From Streptomyces sp. CNQ-509 (GTDB lineage: Bacteria > Actinomycetota > Actinomycetes > Streptomycetales > Streptomycetaceae), in the NCBI RefSeq assembly GCF_001011035.1, contig NZ_CP011492.1, forward strand, positions 3,791,501 to 3,855,500: DNA of 64,000 nt, written 5' to 3'. Each line of letters starts with the position of its first letter. The first letter of the stretch is position 1. Of this stretch, positions 8,528-18,128 are shown in pieces. The position numbers and the translations under genes are program-made. Under the pieces are notes generated by a model, which was not told where the DNA came from, did not search any database, and worked only from the letters and a program-made list of their open reading frames with translations.

Positions 8528-10129
8528 TCACTCGACGGGGGACACCCGGCCCGCCTGCGCGCTACGTTCCACACCCCACCGCACGCGCATCGTGCCCGGC
8601 GCTCCGCCCGCTCCCGGGGCGCCCGGCGCACCCGGCCCGCCCCCGAAGCCCGGCCCGCCGTGCACGCCCGCCGCGTGCCGCCCGTGGCCTGCCTCGGCCA
8701 GCACCCGCACGTCCCGCGCCCGGTCCAGGACACCGCCGCCGGGGTCGTCGTCGCCGAGGCGGCGCACGGGATCGCGGTCCGGCATCACGATGTCCCGTAC
8801 GACCACGGCGCACAGGTACAGCGTGCCCAGCAGATGCGCGGCGATGGCCACGTGGTAGCCGTCCGGGGGCAGGCCCTTGGCGTCCTCGCCGCCGTTGGTG
8901 TAGGCGAGGTAGAGCCAGATGCCCATGTAGTACCCGACCTCGCAGCCCTGCCAGATGAGGAAGTCGCGCCAGCGCGGCCGGGCCAGGGCGGCGAGCGGGA
9001 TGAGCCAGAGCACGTACTGCGGCGAATAGACCTTGTTGGTGACGATGAACAGCGCCACGATCAGGAACGCGAGCTGCGCGAAGCGCGGGCGGCGCGGCGC
9101 GGCGAGCGCGAGGGCGCCGATGCCGAGGCAGCCGAGGACCATCAGGGCGGCGGCGTAGATGTTGGCGTCGTCCAGGGGCTCGCCGGAGCGCTGGGAGATG
9201 ATCAGCCAGAAGGAGCCGAAGTCGACGCCCCGCTCCTGGCTGAAGGTGTAGAACTTCGCCCAGCCGTCCGGCGCCCTGATCATCACGGGCAGGTTGACGA
9301 CGAGCCAGGCGCCGGCCGCGGCTGCGGTCGCGGTGGCGAACTGCCGTAGCCGCCCGGCACGCAGGCAGAGCAGCAGCAGGGGCCACAGCAGCAGCACGGG
9401 GTAGAGCTTGGCGGCGGTGGCGAGGCCGAGGAGCACGCCGGCGGCGACGGGGCGGCTGCGGGACCAGGCGAGCATCGCGGCGGCGGTGAGGGCGACGGCG
9501 AGCAGGTCCCAGTTGATCGTCGCCGTGAGCGCGAGCGCGGGGGCGAGGGCGACGAGGAGCGCGTCCCAGGGCCGGCGCCGGTGCGTACGGGCGACGCAGA
9601 CGGCGACGATCGCGACGCAGATCATCAGCATGCCGGCGTTGACGAGCCAGTAGACCTGCTCGCGGTGCACGAGGTCGTCGCCGCCGGGCGTGAGCCAGGA
9701 GGCGACCTCCATGAACAGCCCGGTCAGCACCGGGTACTCGAGGAACTCCATCCCGCCGGACGCCTCCGGCGGGATGCGGTCGAAGTACGGCGTGAGGTCG
9801 TCGGCGAAGCCGCGGCCCTGGTAGAGGTGCGGGATGTCGGAGTAGCAGGCGCGGGTGTACTGGGCGTTGGCGCCGGAGAACCAGGCGCCGTCGTAGCACG
9901 GGTACTTCTGCACCATGCCGAGCGCGAACATCCCGATCGCCACGAGCGCGATCACCCGCACCGGAGTCCACCAGGAGCCGCCGAGCAGCGCCCGGCGCCC
10001 GAGCGGGCCACCGAGAACCTCGCTGCCGCGGGCGGCGATCTCGTCGTGCCGGGTGGGGGGGACGGGCGGCTCGTCCGGCGCCGGGGCGGCGGCCGGCCGC
10101 CGGGCCGGGTCGTGGTCCACGCTCGTCAT
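8528..10129 (-). CDS. GT87 family polyprenyl-phosphate glycosyltransferase
   Basis: 533-residue multi-pass membrane protein with about ten hydrophobic segments and an extracytoplasmic region after the first helix containing YPCYDGAWFSG and a DIPHLYQGRG segment, as in DUF2029/GT87 actinobacterial mannosyltransferases, which use polyprenyl-phosphomannose. The C-terminal 60 residues are Gly/Pro/Ala-rich and poorly conserved. It follows the penicillin-binding protein gene on the same strand but a hairpin lies between, so separate transcription is likely. Acceptor unknown. Confidence 0.8.
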   Translation of the reverse strand: MTSVDHDPARRPAAAPAPDEPPVPPTRHDEIAARGSEVLGGPLGRRALLGGSWWTPVRVIALVAIGMFALGMVQKYPCYDGAWFSGANAQYTRACYSDIPHLYQGRGFADDLTPYFDRIPPEASGGMEFLEYPVLTGLFMEVASWLTPGGDDLVHREQVYWLVNAGMLMICVAIVAVCVARTHRRRPWDALLVALAPALALTATINWDLLAVALTAAAMLAWSRSRPVAAGVLLGLATAAKLYPVLLLWPLLLLCLRAGRLRQFATATAAAAGAWLVVNLPVMIRAPDGWAKFYTFSQERGVDFGSFWLIISQRSGEPLDDANIYAAALMVLGCLGIGALALAAPRRPRFAQLAFLIVALFIVTNKVYSPQYVLWLIPLAALARPRWRDFLIWQGCEVGYYMGIWLYLAYTNGGEDAKGLPPDGYHVAIAAHLLGTLYLCAVVVRDIVMPDRDPVRRLGDDDPGGGVLDRARDVRVLAEAGHGRHAAGVHGGPGFGGGPGAPGAPGAGGAPGTMRVRWGVERSAQAGRVSPVE

Positions 10130-10196
10130 GGGGCCATCCTGCCGTACGGGGGCGGGGCGCAGGCGGGCGTACGTGCACCGCGCCCGGTGGAACGGG

Positions 10197-10230
10197 CCGG
10201 CCCCGGCCGCGCAGAGGCGACCGGGGCCGG
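10197..10230. terminator. Terminator downstream of the PBP gene
   Basis: 10-bp perfect inverted repeat CCGGCCCCGG (10197-10206) and CCGGGGCCGG (10221-10230) with a 14-base loop, in the 153-base gap between the PBP stop and the GT87 start. Confidence 0.6.
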
Positions 10231-10282
10231 GGCTCCCGCGGGGCCGCTCAGGAGACGGAGGCCCGGGGCGGGGCGGCGGGCG

Positions 10283-12997
10283 TCAGGGGATCAGTCCTCC
10301 GCCGTCGTCGCCGCCGCTGCCTCCGTTGCCGTTGCCGCCGTTGGGCTGGCCGCCGGTGGTCGTCTCTCCTGTCGTCTCACCGGTCGTCGTCTCCCCGGTC
10401 GTCTCACCGGTCGTCGTCTCCCCGGTCGTCTCACCGCCGGGATCACCGCCGTTGGTGGCGCCGCCGGACTGGCACTCCAGGTCCCACGGCTCACACGTCT
10501 GGCTGGGCGGGGGCGACGTCGAGGGCGGCGGGCTGCTGGTGGGGTCGTCCGGCTCCTCGCTGGGCTCGCTCTCGGTCGGCTCGGGGTCGATCGACGACTG
10601 GGTGGGGCTGGGGACGCCGCCGCCGTCGACGATGTCGCCGAGCGGGTCGGGGACCGGGAACTCGATGACGTCCGTGCCCTTGAGGGCTTCCTTCATGTAG
10701 TTGGTCCAGATCTCGGTCGGGATCTGGCCACCGTGGATGGAGTCGAAGCCGCCGGTCCCGTTCATCGAGAGGAGTTCCTGCTTCTCGCTCCGCGGGTCGG
10801 TGCGGAAGAGGGTGACCGCCGTGGACAACTGCGGGGTGTAGCCGACCCACCACGCGGACTTGTTCTCGTCGGTGGTACCGGTCTTCCCCGCGGCCGGACG
10901 GCCCAGGTCCTTGGCGGCGGCGCCGGTGCCCTCGCCCAGCTCGCCGTACTCGCCGTTCACCACCTGCTCGTTGAGGATCTTGGTGACGTTGTCGGCGACG
11001 TTGGCGTCCATGCCGCGCTCGGTCGGATGGTCGTCGTACCCCGGCAGTTCGTCGCCTTTCTTGATCACCTTCGTCACCGAGTACGGCTCGATGTGCTCGC
11101 CGGAGGCCGCGAAGGTCGCGTAGGCGCTGGCCATGCGAATGGCGCTGGGGGTGGACGTACCGAGCGAGAACGAGGCGTCCAGATCCTCGCGCTTCGGCAT
11201 GGACTCCTCGAGGATGCCCGCCGACAAGGCGGTCTTCTGGACGTTCGACAGACCGACGTCGACGCCGAGCTGGACGAAGGGGGAGTTGATGGACAGCCCC
11301 ATCGCCTTCTCCAGCGTCACGTACCCGTAGGGGTAGTCGCTCTCGTTGACCTGTCTGAAGTCCTCACCGTCCGGGCCGGGCATGGGGTCGCCGTTCTGGT
11401 CCCGGATGATGATCTTATTGTTGCCGTTGTACTTGCTCTCGGGCGAGATCGGCTCGCCCTCGCTGCGGTACGTGCCGTTCTCGAAGGCGGACGCGAGGAC
11501 GAAGGGCTTCCAGGTGGAGCCCACGGGGACGCCGAGGGTGTCGGCGTTGTTGGTGAAGTGGTCGTTGTCGAAGCCCTCGCCGCCGTAGAGGGCGACGATC
11601 TTCCCCGTCGTCGGATCGACGGAGGCTCCGCCGAACTGGACGTACTTGTCCTTCTCCCGGGTCTTCGGGTCGAGGTACTCCTTGCGGGCGTCGTCGACCG
11701 CCTTCTCCATCTGCGCGACCTTCTTCTTGTCGAAGGTCGTGTAGATGCGGTAGCCGCCGCGCTCCAGCTCTTCCTTGCCGATGTTGGAGTTCTTCAGGAC
11801 GTATCTGTTGGCCGTCTCGATGAGATAGCCCTTCTGACCCGTCAGTCCCGCGCTGGGGTTGTACTTCTCGATCTCGGGGAACTTGTCGTACTTGGCCCGC
11901 TCGGCCGGTGACATCATCTTCTGGCCGTCCAGCTCGACCTCGGTCTGCCGGTCGAGGATCCACTCCCAGCGCTCCTCGGCGCGCTTGCGGTTGTCCTCCG
12001 GCGAGGCGCCCGGGACGGAGCCGCCCTGGGGGTCGTAGAGGTCGGGACCCTTGAGGACGGCGGCGAGGAAGGCGGACTGGTCGGGCTTGAGGTTCTCGGC
12101 GTCGACGCGGAAGTACGCCTGGGCGGCTGCCTGGATGCCGTAGGCGCCGCGGCCGTAGTACGCGGTGTTGAGGTAGCCGGCGAGGATCTCGTTCTTGTCG
12201 ACCTTCGCGCCCACCTTGATGGAGACGAACAGCTCCTTGACCTTGCGGGAGAGCGTCTGCGACTGGTCGTCGAGCATGGCGTTCTTCACGTACTGCTGCG
12301 TGATGGTCGAGCCGCTCTGGGTGGAGCCGCCGCCCGCCATGTTGATGACGGCGCGGGTGATGCCCTTGGGGTCGATGCCCGGGTCGGAGTAGAAGGTGGC
12401 GTTCTCCGCGGCGATGACCGCGTTCTGCATCTCCTTCGGGATGTCTTCCAGATCGACGATCTGGCGGTTCCTCTCACCGCCGTACGTCGCCATCTGGGTG
12501 CCGTCGGACCAGTAGTAGACATTGTTCTGGGCCCGGGCGGCGGCCGCGACGTCGGGCACGCTCACCAGCATGTAGCCGAGGAAGAAGAGCCCGACGAGTG
12601 CGCCGAACCCGAGCACGCACATCCCCATGACCTGCTTCCAGGAGGGGAGCCAGCGGCGCAGGCCGGTGTGGTTGGAGCGGGGGTAGTCGATGAAGCGCTT
12701 CCGCGGCGGCGGCTCGGGGCGGCGCCTGCGGCGCGGGCCGTCGTAGCCGCCGGCGGCGGAGTGGCTGCGGCCGTGCCCGGCGGCCGCTCCGGCCGCCGCA
12801 CCCGCACCGGCTCCGGCACCCGCATCGTAGGCGGTGTTCCCGTCGGGGGCTCTCCTTCTGCCACCGCCGCCTCCGGCGGCCCGGCGGCCGGCCGAGACGC
12901 CCCCGTCCGCGCCGGGCGTCCCGCGGCGGCCGGAGTGCGCGCCGTGACGGCCTCCTCCGCGGCCGCTGTTCGGCGGCTTGCGACGGTGCTCGCTCAT
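10283..12997 (-). CDS. Class A penicillin-binding protein (bifunctional)
   Basis: 904-residue peptidoglycan glycosyltransferase/transpeptidase. Basic, Gly/Arg-rich cytoplasmic N-terminus (1-120), one membrane helix (about 121-145), GT51 domain with the AENATFYSDPGID motif and GGSTQSGSTITQQ, then a transpeptidase domain with SxxK (GSTWKPF), SxN (SINSPF) and KTGT (GKTGTTDE). The C-terminal tail of about 130 residues is Pro/Ser-rich and ends in TTGE repeats. GAGGAG precedes ATG 12997. In S. coelicolor a PBP lies at the same position upstream of the ino1 locus. A polymerase of new wall near the growing tip is the likely role. Confidence 0.95.
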   Translation of the reverse strand: MSEHRRKPPNSGRGGGRHGAHSGRRGTPGADGGVSAGRRAAGGGGGRRRAPDGNTAYDAGAGAGAGAAAGAAAGHGRSHSAAGGYDGPRRRRRPEPPPRKRFIDYPRSNHTGLRRWLPSWKQVMGMCVLGFGALVGLFFLGYMLVSVPDVAAAARAQNNVYYWSDGTQMATYGGERNRQIVDLEDIPKEMQNAVIAAENATFYSDPGIDPKGITRAVINMAGGGSTQSGSTITQQYVKNAMLDDQSQTLSRKVKELFVSIKVGAKVDKNEILAGYLNTAYYGRGAYGIQAAAQAYFRVDAENLKPDQSAFLAAVLKGPDLYDPQGGSVPGASPEDNRKRAEERWEWILDRQTEVELDGQKMMSPAERAKYDKFPEIEKYNPSAGLTGQKGYLIETANRYVLKNSNIGKEELERGGYRIYTTFDKKKVAQMEKAVDDARKEYLDPKTREKDKYVQFGGASVDPTTGKIVALYGGEGFDNDHFTNNADTLGVPVGSTWKPFVLASAFENGTYRSEGEPISPESKYNGNNKIIIRDQNGDPMPGPDGEDFRQVNESDYPYGYVTLEKAMGLSINSPFVQLGVDVGLSNVQKTALSAGILEESMPKREDLDASFSLGTSTPSAIRMASAYATFAASGEHIEPYSVTKVIKKGDELPGYDDHPTERGMDANVADNVTKILNEQVVNGEYGELGEGTGAAAKDLGRPAAGKTGTTDENKSAWWVGYTPQLSTAVTLFRTDPRSEKQELLSMNGTGGFDSIHGGQIPTEIWTNYMKEALKGTDVIEFPVPDPLGDIVDGGGVPSPTQSSIDPEPTESEPSEEPDDPTSSPPPSTSPPPSQTCEPWDLECQSGGATNGGDPGGETTGETTTGETTGETTTGETTGETTTGGQPNGGNGNGGSGGDDGGGLIP
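10370..10435 (-). repeat. Tandem repeat coding the TTGE tail of the PBP
   Basis: About 27-base units (containing CCGGTCGTCGTCTCC and CCGGTCGTCTCA) repeat with near identity, coding alternating TGET and TGETT units in the extracellular tail of the PBP. Such near-perfect repeats are prone to slippage. Confidence 0.75.
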
Positions 12998-13301
12998 GAA
13001 GGGACTACTCCTCGAACAGGTGGCATCGCCTGTGGGCGTTTTCTGTCAGCCGGTCCCCCCGATGCACGACCGGTTCTCTGTCCTCTGGCAACCAGCCGCA
13101 CTGTACCGAGGACGAAGACGTCCGCATGCGGCTCCCGGTTCCCTTCGGACAGCATGCGGAACAGAGTACGCACCGGCGTTGCCCGCTTTGCGCCGGGTAT
13201 TACGCGCTTTACCGGACACTTCGGCGCGCCCGGTCAAGCCGATGTGACGCCGTTCACAGAACCCTCACTTGCTGCTGCCCGAGCACCGCCCTATCGTTTA
13301 G
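12998..13301. other. Spacer upstream of PBP gene
   Basis: About 300 bases between the divergent PBP and PadR genes, ahead of the PadR operator. It should contain the PBP promoter on the minus strand; I recognise no clear promoter, repeat or small gene in it. Confidence 0.4.
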
Positions 13302-13320
13302 ATGTATCGAGTCGATACAT
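13302..13320. promoter_or_regulatory. Palindromic operator, likely of the adjacent PadR protein
   Basis: Perfect 9-bp inverted repeat ATGTATCGA-G-TCGATACAT, followed by two copies of GCGACACATCGG between 13323 and 13348. It lies 76 bases ahead of the padR start. PadR regulators bind such ATGTAT/ATACAT palindromes and usually repress their own gene, so autoregulation is the natural inference. Confidence 0.72.
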
Positions 13321-13395
13321 CCGCGCGACACATCGGTGCGACACATCGGCCCGGTATACCCGAGCGGGACATCCGCGGCACGGAAGGAGGCGGCG

Positions 13396-14058
13396 ATGAG
13401 CAGGCGCTCAGGCATCCTGGAATTCGCCATCCTCGGTCTGCTCCGCGAGTCCCCCATGCACGGCTACGAGCTGCGCAAGCGGCTCAACAGCTCACTGGGG
13501 GTGTTCCGCGCGTTCAGCTACGGCAGCCTCTATCCCTGTCTGAAGACTCTCGTCGCACAGGGATGGCTGACGGAGGAGACCGCTCCTGCACCCCAGGACG
13601 GTCCCGCCGTACCGCTGGCGGGCCGGCGCGCCAAGATCGTCTACCGGCTGACGGCCGAGGGCAAGGAGCACTTCGAGGAACTGCTCGCCCAAACCGGGCC
13701 CGAGGCGTGGGAGGACGAGCACTTCGGCGTCCGCTTCGCCTTCTTCGGCCAGACGTCGCGTGACGTACGGGTCCGCGTGCTCGAAGGCCGGCGCAGCCGG
13801 CTGGAGGAGCGCCTGGACAAGATGAGGACGTCGCTGGCGCGCACGCGCGAGCGACTCGACGACTACACCCTGGAGCTGCAGCGGCACGGGATGGAGTCCG
13901 TCGAGCGCGAGGTGCGCTGGCTGACCGAGCTGATCGAGAGCGAACGGGCGGGGCGCGACGAGCGCCCTTCGGGGAACGCCGGTTCGGCAGAGACGGGCGG
14001 CCTGCCCCGTGACCGGGACAGCACCCGGCCGGATCCGTCCGACGACACCGCCATCTGA
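13396..14058 (+). CDS. PadR family transcriptional regulator
   Basis: 220 residues from ATG 13396, chosen because AAGGAGG lies eight bases upstream; the open frame extends further up but would cross the operator. The winged-helix PadR domain occupies about 1-100 ([37 protein letters not shown]), followed by a Vir-type C-terminal helical dimerisation region and a disordered acidic tail. It sits 47 bases ahead of ino1 and may be co-transcribed with or regulate it. The ligand cannot be read from the sequence. Confidence 0.92.
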   Translation: MSRRSGILEFAILGLLRESPMHGYELRKRLNSSLGVFRAFSYGSLYPCLKTLVAQGWLTEETAPAPQDGPAVPLAGRRAKIVYRLTAEGKEHFEELLAQTGPEAWEDEHFGVRFAFFGQTSRDVRVRVLEGRRSRLEERLDKMRTSLARTRERLDDYTLELQRHGMESVEREVRWLTELIESERAGRDERPSGNAGSAETGGLPRDRDSTRPDPSDDTAI

Positions 14059-14105
14059 GGCCCTGCCCTGGCACGGCCTCAACGAAGAACAGGGAGCAAC
14101 CGTCA

Positions 14106-15188
14106 ATGGGTTCGGTTCGTGTAGCCATCGTCGGCGTGGGCAACTGCGCCGCGTCCCTCGTGCAGGGCGTCGAGTTCTACAAGGACGCCGCCCCGGGCAG
14201 CCGGGTGCCCGGGCTGATGCATGTCCAGTTCGGGGACTACCACATCCGTGACGTCGAGTTCGTCGCGGCGTTCGACGTCGACTCCAAGAAGGTCGGCCTC
14301 GACCTGGCCGACGCCATCGGGGCGAGCGAGAACAACACCATCAAGATCTGTGACGTGCCCAACAGCGGCGTGACCGTGCAGCGCGGCCACACGCTCGACG
14401 GCCTCGGGCGCTACTACCGCGAGACGATCGAGGAGTCCGCCGAGGAGCCCGTCGACGTCGTGCAGGTGCTGCGGGACCGGCAGGTCGATGTGCTGGTCTG
14501 CTACCTGCCGGTGGGCTCGGAGGACGCCGCGAAGTTCTACGCGCAGTGCGCCATCGACGCCGGCGTGGGCTTCGTCAACGCGCTGCCGGTGTTCATCGCG
14601 GGCACCAAGGAGTGGGCGGACAAGTTCACCGCGGCCGGCGTGCCGATCGTCGGCGACGACATCAAGTCGCAGGTCGGCGCCACCATCACGCACCGCGTCA
14701 TGGCGAAGCTCTTCGAGGACCGGGGCGTCATCCTGGACCGTACGATGCAGCTCAACGTCGGCGGCAACATGGACTTCAAGAACATGCTGGAGCGTGACCG
14801 GCTGGAGTCCAAGAAGATCTCCAAGACCCAGGCCGTCACGTCCCAGATCCCCGACCGCGACCTGGGCGAGCACAACGTGCACATCGGCCCGTCTGACTAC
14901 GTCGCCTGGCTGGACGACCGCAAGTGGGCGTACGTGCGGCTGGAGGGCCGCGCCTTCGGCGAGGTGCCGCTCAACCTGGAGTACAAGCTGGAAGTCTGGG
15001 ACTCCCCGAACTCCGCGGGCATCATCATCGACGCGCTGCGCGCCGCGAAGATCGCCAAGGACCGCGGCATCGGCGGCCCGGTGCTCTCCGCGTCCTCGTA
15101 CTTCATGAAGTCCCCGCCCGTGCAGTACTTCGACGACGAGGCGCGGGAGAACGTGGAGAAGTTCATCCGCGGTGAAGTCGAGCGCTGA
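14106..15188 (+). CDS. ino1: Inositol-3-phosphate synthase
   Basis: 360-residue NAD-dependent enzyme converting glucose 6-phosphate to 1L-myo-inositol 1-phosphate, precursor of phosphatidylinositol and mycothiol in actinobacteria. The Rossmann motif [13 protein letters not shown] is near the start, and the actinobacterial/archaeal short form is recognised by [15 protein letters not shown] and [12 protein letters not shown]. The start is ATG 14106 after AGGGAGC. A 16-bp hairpin closes the unit. PadR immediately upstream suggests joint regulation. Confidence 0.95.
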   Translation: MGSVRVAIVGVGNCAASLVQGVEFYKDAAPGSRVPGLMHVQFGDYHIRDVEFVAAFDVDSKKVGLDLADAIGASENNTIKICDVPNSGVTVQRGHTLDGLGRYYRETIEESAEEPVDVVQVLRDRQVDVLVCYLPVGSEDAAKFYAQCAIDAGVGFVNALPVFIAGTKEWADKFTAAGVPIVGDDIKSQVGATITHRVMAKLFEDRGVILDRTMQLNVGGNMDFKNMLERDRLESKKISKTQAVTSQIPDRDLGEHNVHIGPSDYVAWLDDRKWAYVRLEGRAFGEVPLNLEYKLEVWDSPNSAGIIIDALRAAKIAKDRGIGGPVLSASSYFMKSPPVQYFDDEARENVEKFIRGEVER

Positions 15189-15220
15189 GCGCCACTCCAC
15201 CGCCGACGACTCGCCGTCTT

Positions 15221-15252
15221 CAGGGGCCCCGGGCTGCAGCCCGGGGCCCCTG
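15221..15252. terminator. Strong hairpin terminator after ino1
   Basis: A 32-base perfect palindrome centred at 15236/15237 whose left arm is CAGGGGCCCCGGGCTG. It lies 32 bases after the ino1 stop and ends six bases before the MFS start, so it isolates the MFS gene or sits in its leader. Confidence 0.78.
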
Positions 15253-15257
15253 GGCAT

Positions 15258-16607
15258 GTGATGCTGAACGCCATGCCCGTTGTCCGCGACCTCCGCAGTC
15301 TGCTGCGGCTGCACGGCTTCCGCCGGCTGCTGGCCGTACGGCTGCTCTCCCAGGGCGCCGACGGCGTCTACCAGGTGGCGCTCGCCGCGTACGTGGTCTT
15401 CTCCCCCGAGCGGCAGACCTCGCCGGCCGCCATCGCCTCCGCGATGGCGGTGCTGCTGCTGCCGTACTCGCTCGTCGGCCCCTTCGCGGGCGTGCTGCTG
15501 GACCGCTGGCGGCGCCGGCAGGTGCTGCTCTACGGGAACCTGCTGCGCGCCGTCTTCGCCGCGGGCACGGCGGCGCTGCTGCTGGCCGGGGTGCCGGACT
15601 GGCTGTTCTATCTGTCCGCGCTCTCCGTCACCGCCGTCAACCGCTTCGTGCTCTCCGGGCTCTCCGCCGCGCTGCCGCGTGTGGTGGACACCGAGGAGCA
15701 ACTCGTGGTCGGCAACTCCCTGTCACCGACCGCGGGCACGCTGGCCGCCACGGCCGGCGGTGGCGTCGCCTTCCTCGTCGGGCTGGCCGGGCCCAAGGGG
15801 GGCACGGCGGACGCGCTGACGGTGCTGGTCGGCTCGGGGCTCTATCTTTGCGCGGCGGTGGCGTCGCTGCGGATGGCGCCGGGGGCGCTGGGGCCGGACC
15901 CGGAACTGGTGCTGCCGCGCATAAGGGCGGCGGTCGCCAGCACCGCCCGCGGGCTCGTCGCGGGGGTACGGCATCTGCGTGAGCGGCGCGAGGCGGCGCA
16001 GGCGCTGTCCGCCATGGCCCTGATGCGCTTCTGCTTCGGTGCCCTGACGGTGATGCTGCTGATGCTCTGCCGCTACGCCTGGTCCGACGGCGAGGACGAC
16101 GGCATGGCGCTGCTCGGTGTGGCCGTCGGGCTGTCGGGGGTGGGGTTCTTCGTCGCGGCGGTGGTGACGCCGTCGCTGGTGACACGGCTGGGCCGGTCCG
16201 GCTGGATGACGCTGTGCGCGGCGCTGGCGGCGGTGCTGACGCCGGTACTGGCGCTCTCCTTCGCGCCGGGGCCGATGCTGGTCGCGGCGTTCGTCCTCGG
16301 CGTGACCACGCAGGGCGTCAAGATCACGACGGACACGGTGGTGCAGTCGTCGGTGGACGACGCATACCGCGGCCGGGTCTTCTCCCTCTACGACATGCTC
16401 TTCAACGTCGCCTTCGTGGGGGCCGCGGCCGCAGCTTCGGCGCTGCTGCCCGCGGACGGGCGCTCGGCGCTGCTGGTGGCGGGAGTCTCGGTGATCTTCG
16501 CGGTCATCGCCTTGTCGATGTTTCACGTGAAACACGTGCCCGTGGAACAGGAGCACCCGCCGGTCCTGGAGGGCGGCGCCGAGCCCCATGTTTCACGTGA
16601 AACGTGA
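15258..16607 (+). CDS. MFS transporter whose 3' end carries two parS sites
   Basis: About 449-residue major facilitator protein with twelve predicted helices and the loop motif GVLLDRWRRRQV. Possible starts are ATG 15258, 15261 or 15273; none has a strong ribosome binding site, so the exact N-terminus is uncertain. The last 30 residues are not transporter-like: they include MFHVKH and end HVSRET because two parS palindromes (16519-16534 and 16589-16604) are read as codons, the second ending at the stop codon. It converges on cca. Substrate unknown. Confidence 0.88.
   Translation: MMLNAMPVVRDLRSLLRLHGFRRLLAVRLLSQGADGVYQVALAAYVVFSPERQTSPAAIASAMAVLLLPYSLVGPFAGVLLDRWRRRQVLLYGNLLRAVFAAGTAALLLAGVPDWLFYLSALSVTAVNRFVLSGLSAALPRVVDTEEQLVVGNSLSPTAGTLAATAGGGVAFLVGLAGPKGGTADALTVLVGSGLYLCAAVASLRMAPGALGPDPELVLPRIRAAVASTARGLVAGVRHLRERREAAQALSAMALMRFCFGALTVMLLMLCRYAWSDGEDDGMALLGVAVGLSGVGFFVAAVVTPSLVTRLGRSGWMTLCAALAAVLTPVLALSFAPGPMLVAAFVLGVTTQGVKITTDTVVQSSVDDAYRGRVFSLYDMLFNVAFVGAAAAASALLPADGRSALLVAGVSVIFAVIALSMFHVKHVPVEQEHPPVLEGGAEPHVSRET
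16519..16534. promoter_or_regulatory. parS centromere site 1
   Basis: TGTTTCACGTGAAACA, exact match to the 16-bp parS palindrome bound by ParB. It is inside the MFS coding sequence, read as FHVKH. Confidence 0.95.
16589..16604. promoter_or_regulatory. parS centromere site 2
   Basis: TGTTTCACGTGAAACG, one mismatch to the 16-bp parS consensus, perfect 14-bp core. It overlaps the final codons of the MFS gene, 70 bases from site 1. Confidence 0.92.
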
Positions 16608-16647
16608 GACCCACGCGGGTGCGCTGCCGCTGTTCTGGTACGCCGCC

Positions 16648-16667
16648 GGCCTACGGACCCGTAGGCC
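16648..16667. terminator. Hairpin between converging MFS and cca genes
   Basis: GGCCTACGG (16648-16656) and CCGTAGGCC (16659-16667) form a short perfect stem touching the cca stop codon; probably a shared terminator. Confidence 0.5.
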
Positions 16668-18128
16668 CTACGCCGGCGGGTTCTGCTCCGCCCACCACGC
16701 GCGCAGCGCCTCGACCGCCGCCTCGTGGCCCATCGGCCCGTGCTCCAGCCGCAGCTCCAGCATGTGCCGGTACGCGCCGCCGACCGCCGGCCCGGGGCCG
16801 ATGCCGAGGATCTTCATGATCTCGTTGCCGTCGAGGTCGGGACGGATCGCGTCCAGCTCCTCCTGCGCCTGCAGCCGGGCGATGCGCTCCTCCAGCCCGT
16901 CGTACGCCCGCTGCAGGGCCAGCGCCTTGCGCTTGTTGCGCGTGGTGCAGTCGGAGCGGGTCAGCTTGTGCAGCCGCTCCAGCAGCGGCCCGGCGTCGCG
17001 CACATAGCGGCGCACGGCGGAGTCGGTCCACTCGCCGGTGCCGTAGCCGTGGAAGCGCAGGTGCAGCTCGACCAGGCGGGAGACGTCCTTGATCTGGTCG
17101 TTGGGGTACTTCAGCTTCGTCATCCGGGCCTTGGTCATCTTGGCGCCCACCACCTCGTGGTGGTGGAACGAGACCCGGCCGTCCTTCTCGAAGCGGCGCG
17201 TGCGCGGCTTGCCGATGTCGTGGAGGAGCGCCGCGAGGCGCAGCACCAGGTCGGGCCCGCTCTCCTCCAGCGCGATGGCCTGCTCCAGCACGATCAGGGA
17301 GTGCTCGTAGACGTCCTTGTGCCGGTGGTGCTCGTCGCGCTCCAGCCGCAGCGCGGGCAGCTCGGGCAGCACGTGCCCGGCCAGCCCGGTGTCCACGAGG
17401 AGGTGCAGACCCAGGCGCGGGCGGGGGGCCAGGAGGAGCTTGTTCAGCTCGTCCCTCACCCGCTCGGCGGACACGATCTCGATGCGCGCGGCCATGTCCG
17501 TCATCGCCGCGACGACCTCCGGCGCCACCTCGAAGCCCAACTGGGCCGCGAACCGTGCGGCCCGCATCATCCGCAGCGGGTCGTCGCCGAAGGACTCCTC
17601 CGGGGTGCCGGGGGTGCGGAGCACCCGGGCCGCCAGGTCGTCCAGACCGCCGTGCGGGTCGACGAACTCCTTCTCCGGCAGCGCCACGGCCATCGCGTTG
17701 ACCGTGAAGTCGCGGCGGACGAGGTCCTCCTCGATGGAGTCGCCGTACGACACCTCGGGCTTGCGGGACGTCCGGTCGTACGCCTCGGAGCGGTACGTCG
17801 TGATCTCGATCTGCAGCTCGCCCTTGCGGCAGCCGACGGTGCCGAACGCGATGCCCACCTCCCACACCGCGTCGGCCCAGGGGCGGACGATGTCGAGCAC
17901 CCGCTCGGGGCGGGCGTCGGTGGTGAAGTCGAGATCGTTGCCGAGCCGGCCGAGCAGCGCGTCCCGGACGGAGCCGCCTACGAGCGCCAGCCGGGCGCCG
18001 GCGTCCTGGAAGCGGTGCGCCAAGTCGTCGGCGACGGGGGAGACGCGCAGCAGCTCGCTGACGGCGCTGCGCTGGGCACGGCTGAGCGTGGCCTGCTGGG
18101 TTCGGTGGTCTTCGCGGGCATTCGGCAC
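16668..18128 (-). CDS. cca: CCA tRNA nucleotidyltransferase
   Basis: 486 residues from GTG 18128; the frame stays open to 18251 but the added N-terminus is unlike the family. The enzyme adds or repairs the 3' CCA of tRNA. Head domain with GGSVRDALLG and the paired acidic residues of NDLDFTTDA, the RRDFTVNAMA motif, then an HD domain (ALLHDIGKPRTR; FHHHEVVGAKM). This HD-containing arrangement is typical of actinobacterial enzymes. A poly(A) polymerase of the same superfamily is the alternative, but the genomic position matches the actinobacterial cca. Confidence 0.93.
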   Translation of the reverse strand: MPNAREDHRTQQATLSRAQRSAVSELLRVSPVADDLAHRFQDAGARLALVGGSVRDALLGRLGNDLDFTTDARPERVLDIVRPWADAVWEVGIAFGTVGCRKGELQIEITTYRSEAYDRTSRKPEVSYGDSIEEDLVRRDFTVNAMAVALPEKEFVDPHGGLDDLAARVLRTPGTPEESFGDDPLRMMRAARFAAQLGFEVAPEVVAAMTDMAARIEIVSAERVRDELNKLLLAPRPRLGLHLLVDTGLAGHVLPELPALRLERDEHHRHKDVYEHSLIVLEQAIALEESGPDLVLRLAALLHDIGKPRTRRFEKDGRVSFHHHEVVGAKMTKARMTKLKYPNDQIKDVSRLVELHLRFHGYGTGEWTDSAVRRYVRDAGPLLERLHKLTRSDCTTRNKRKALALQRAYDGLEERIARLQAQEELDAIRPDLDGNEIMKILGIGPGPAVGGAYRHMLELRLEHGPMGHEAAVEALRAWWAEQNPPA

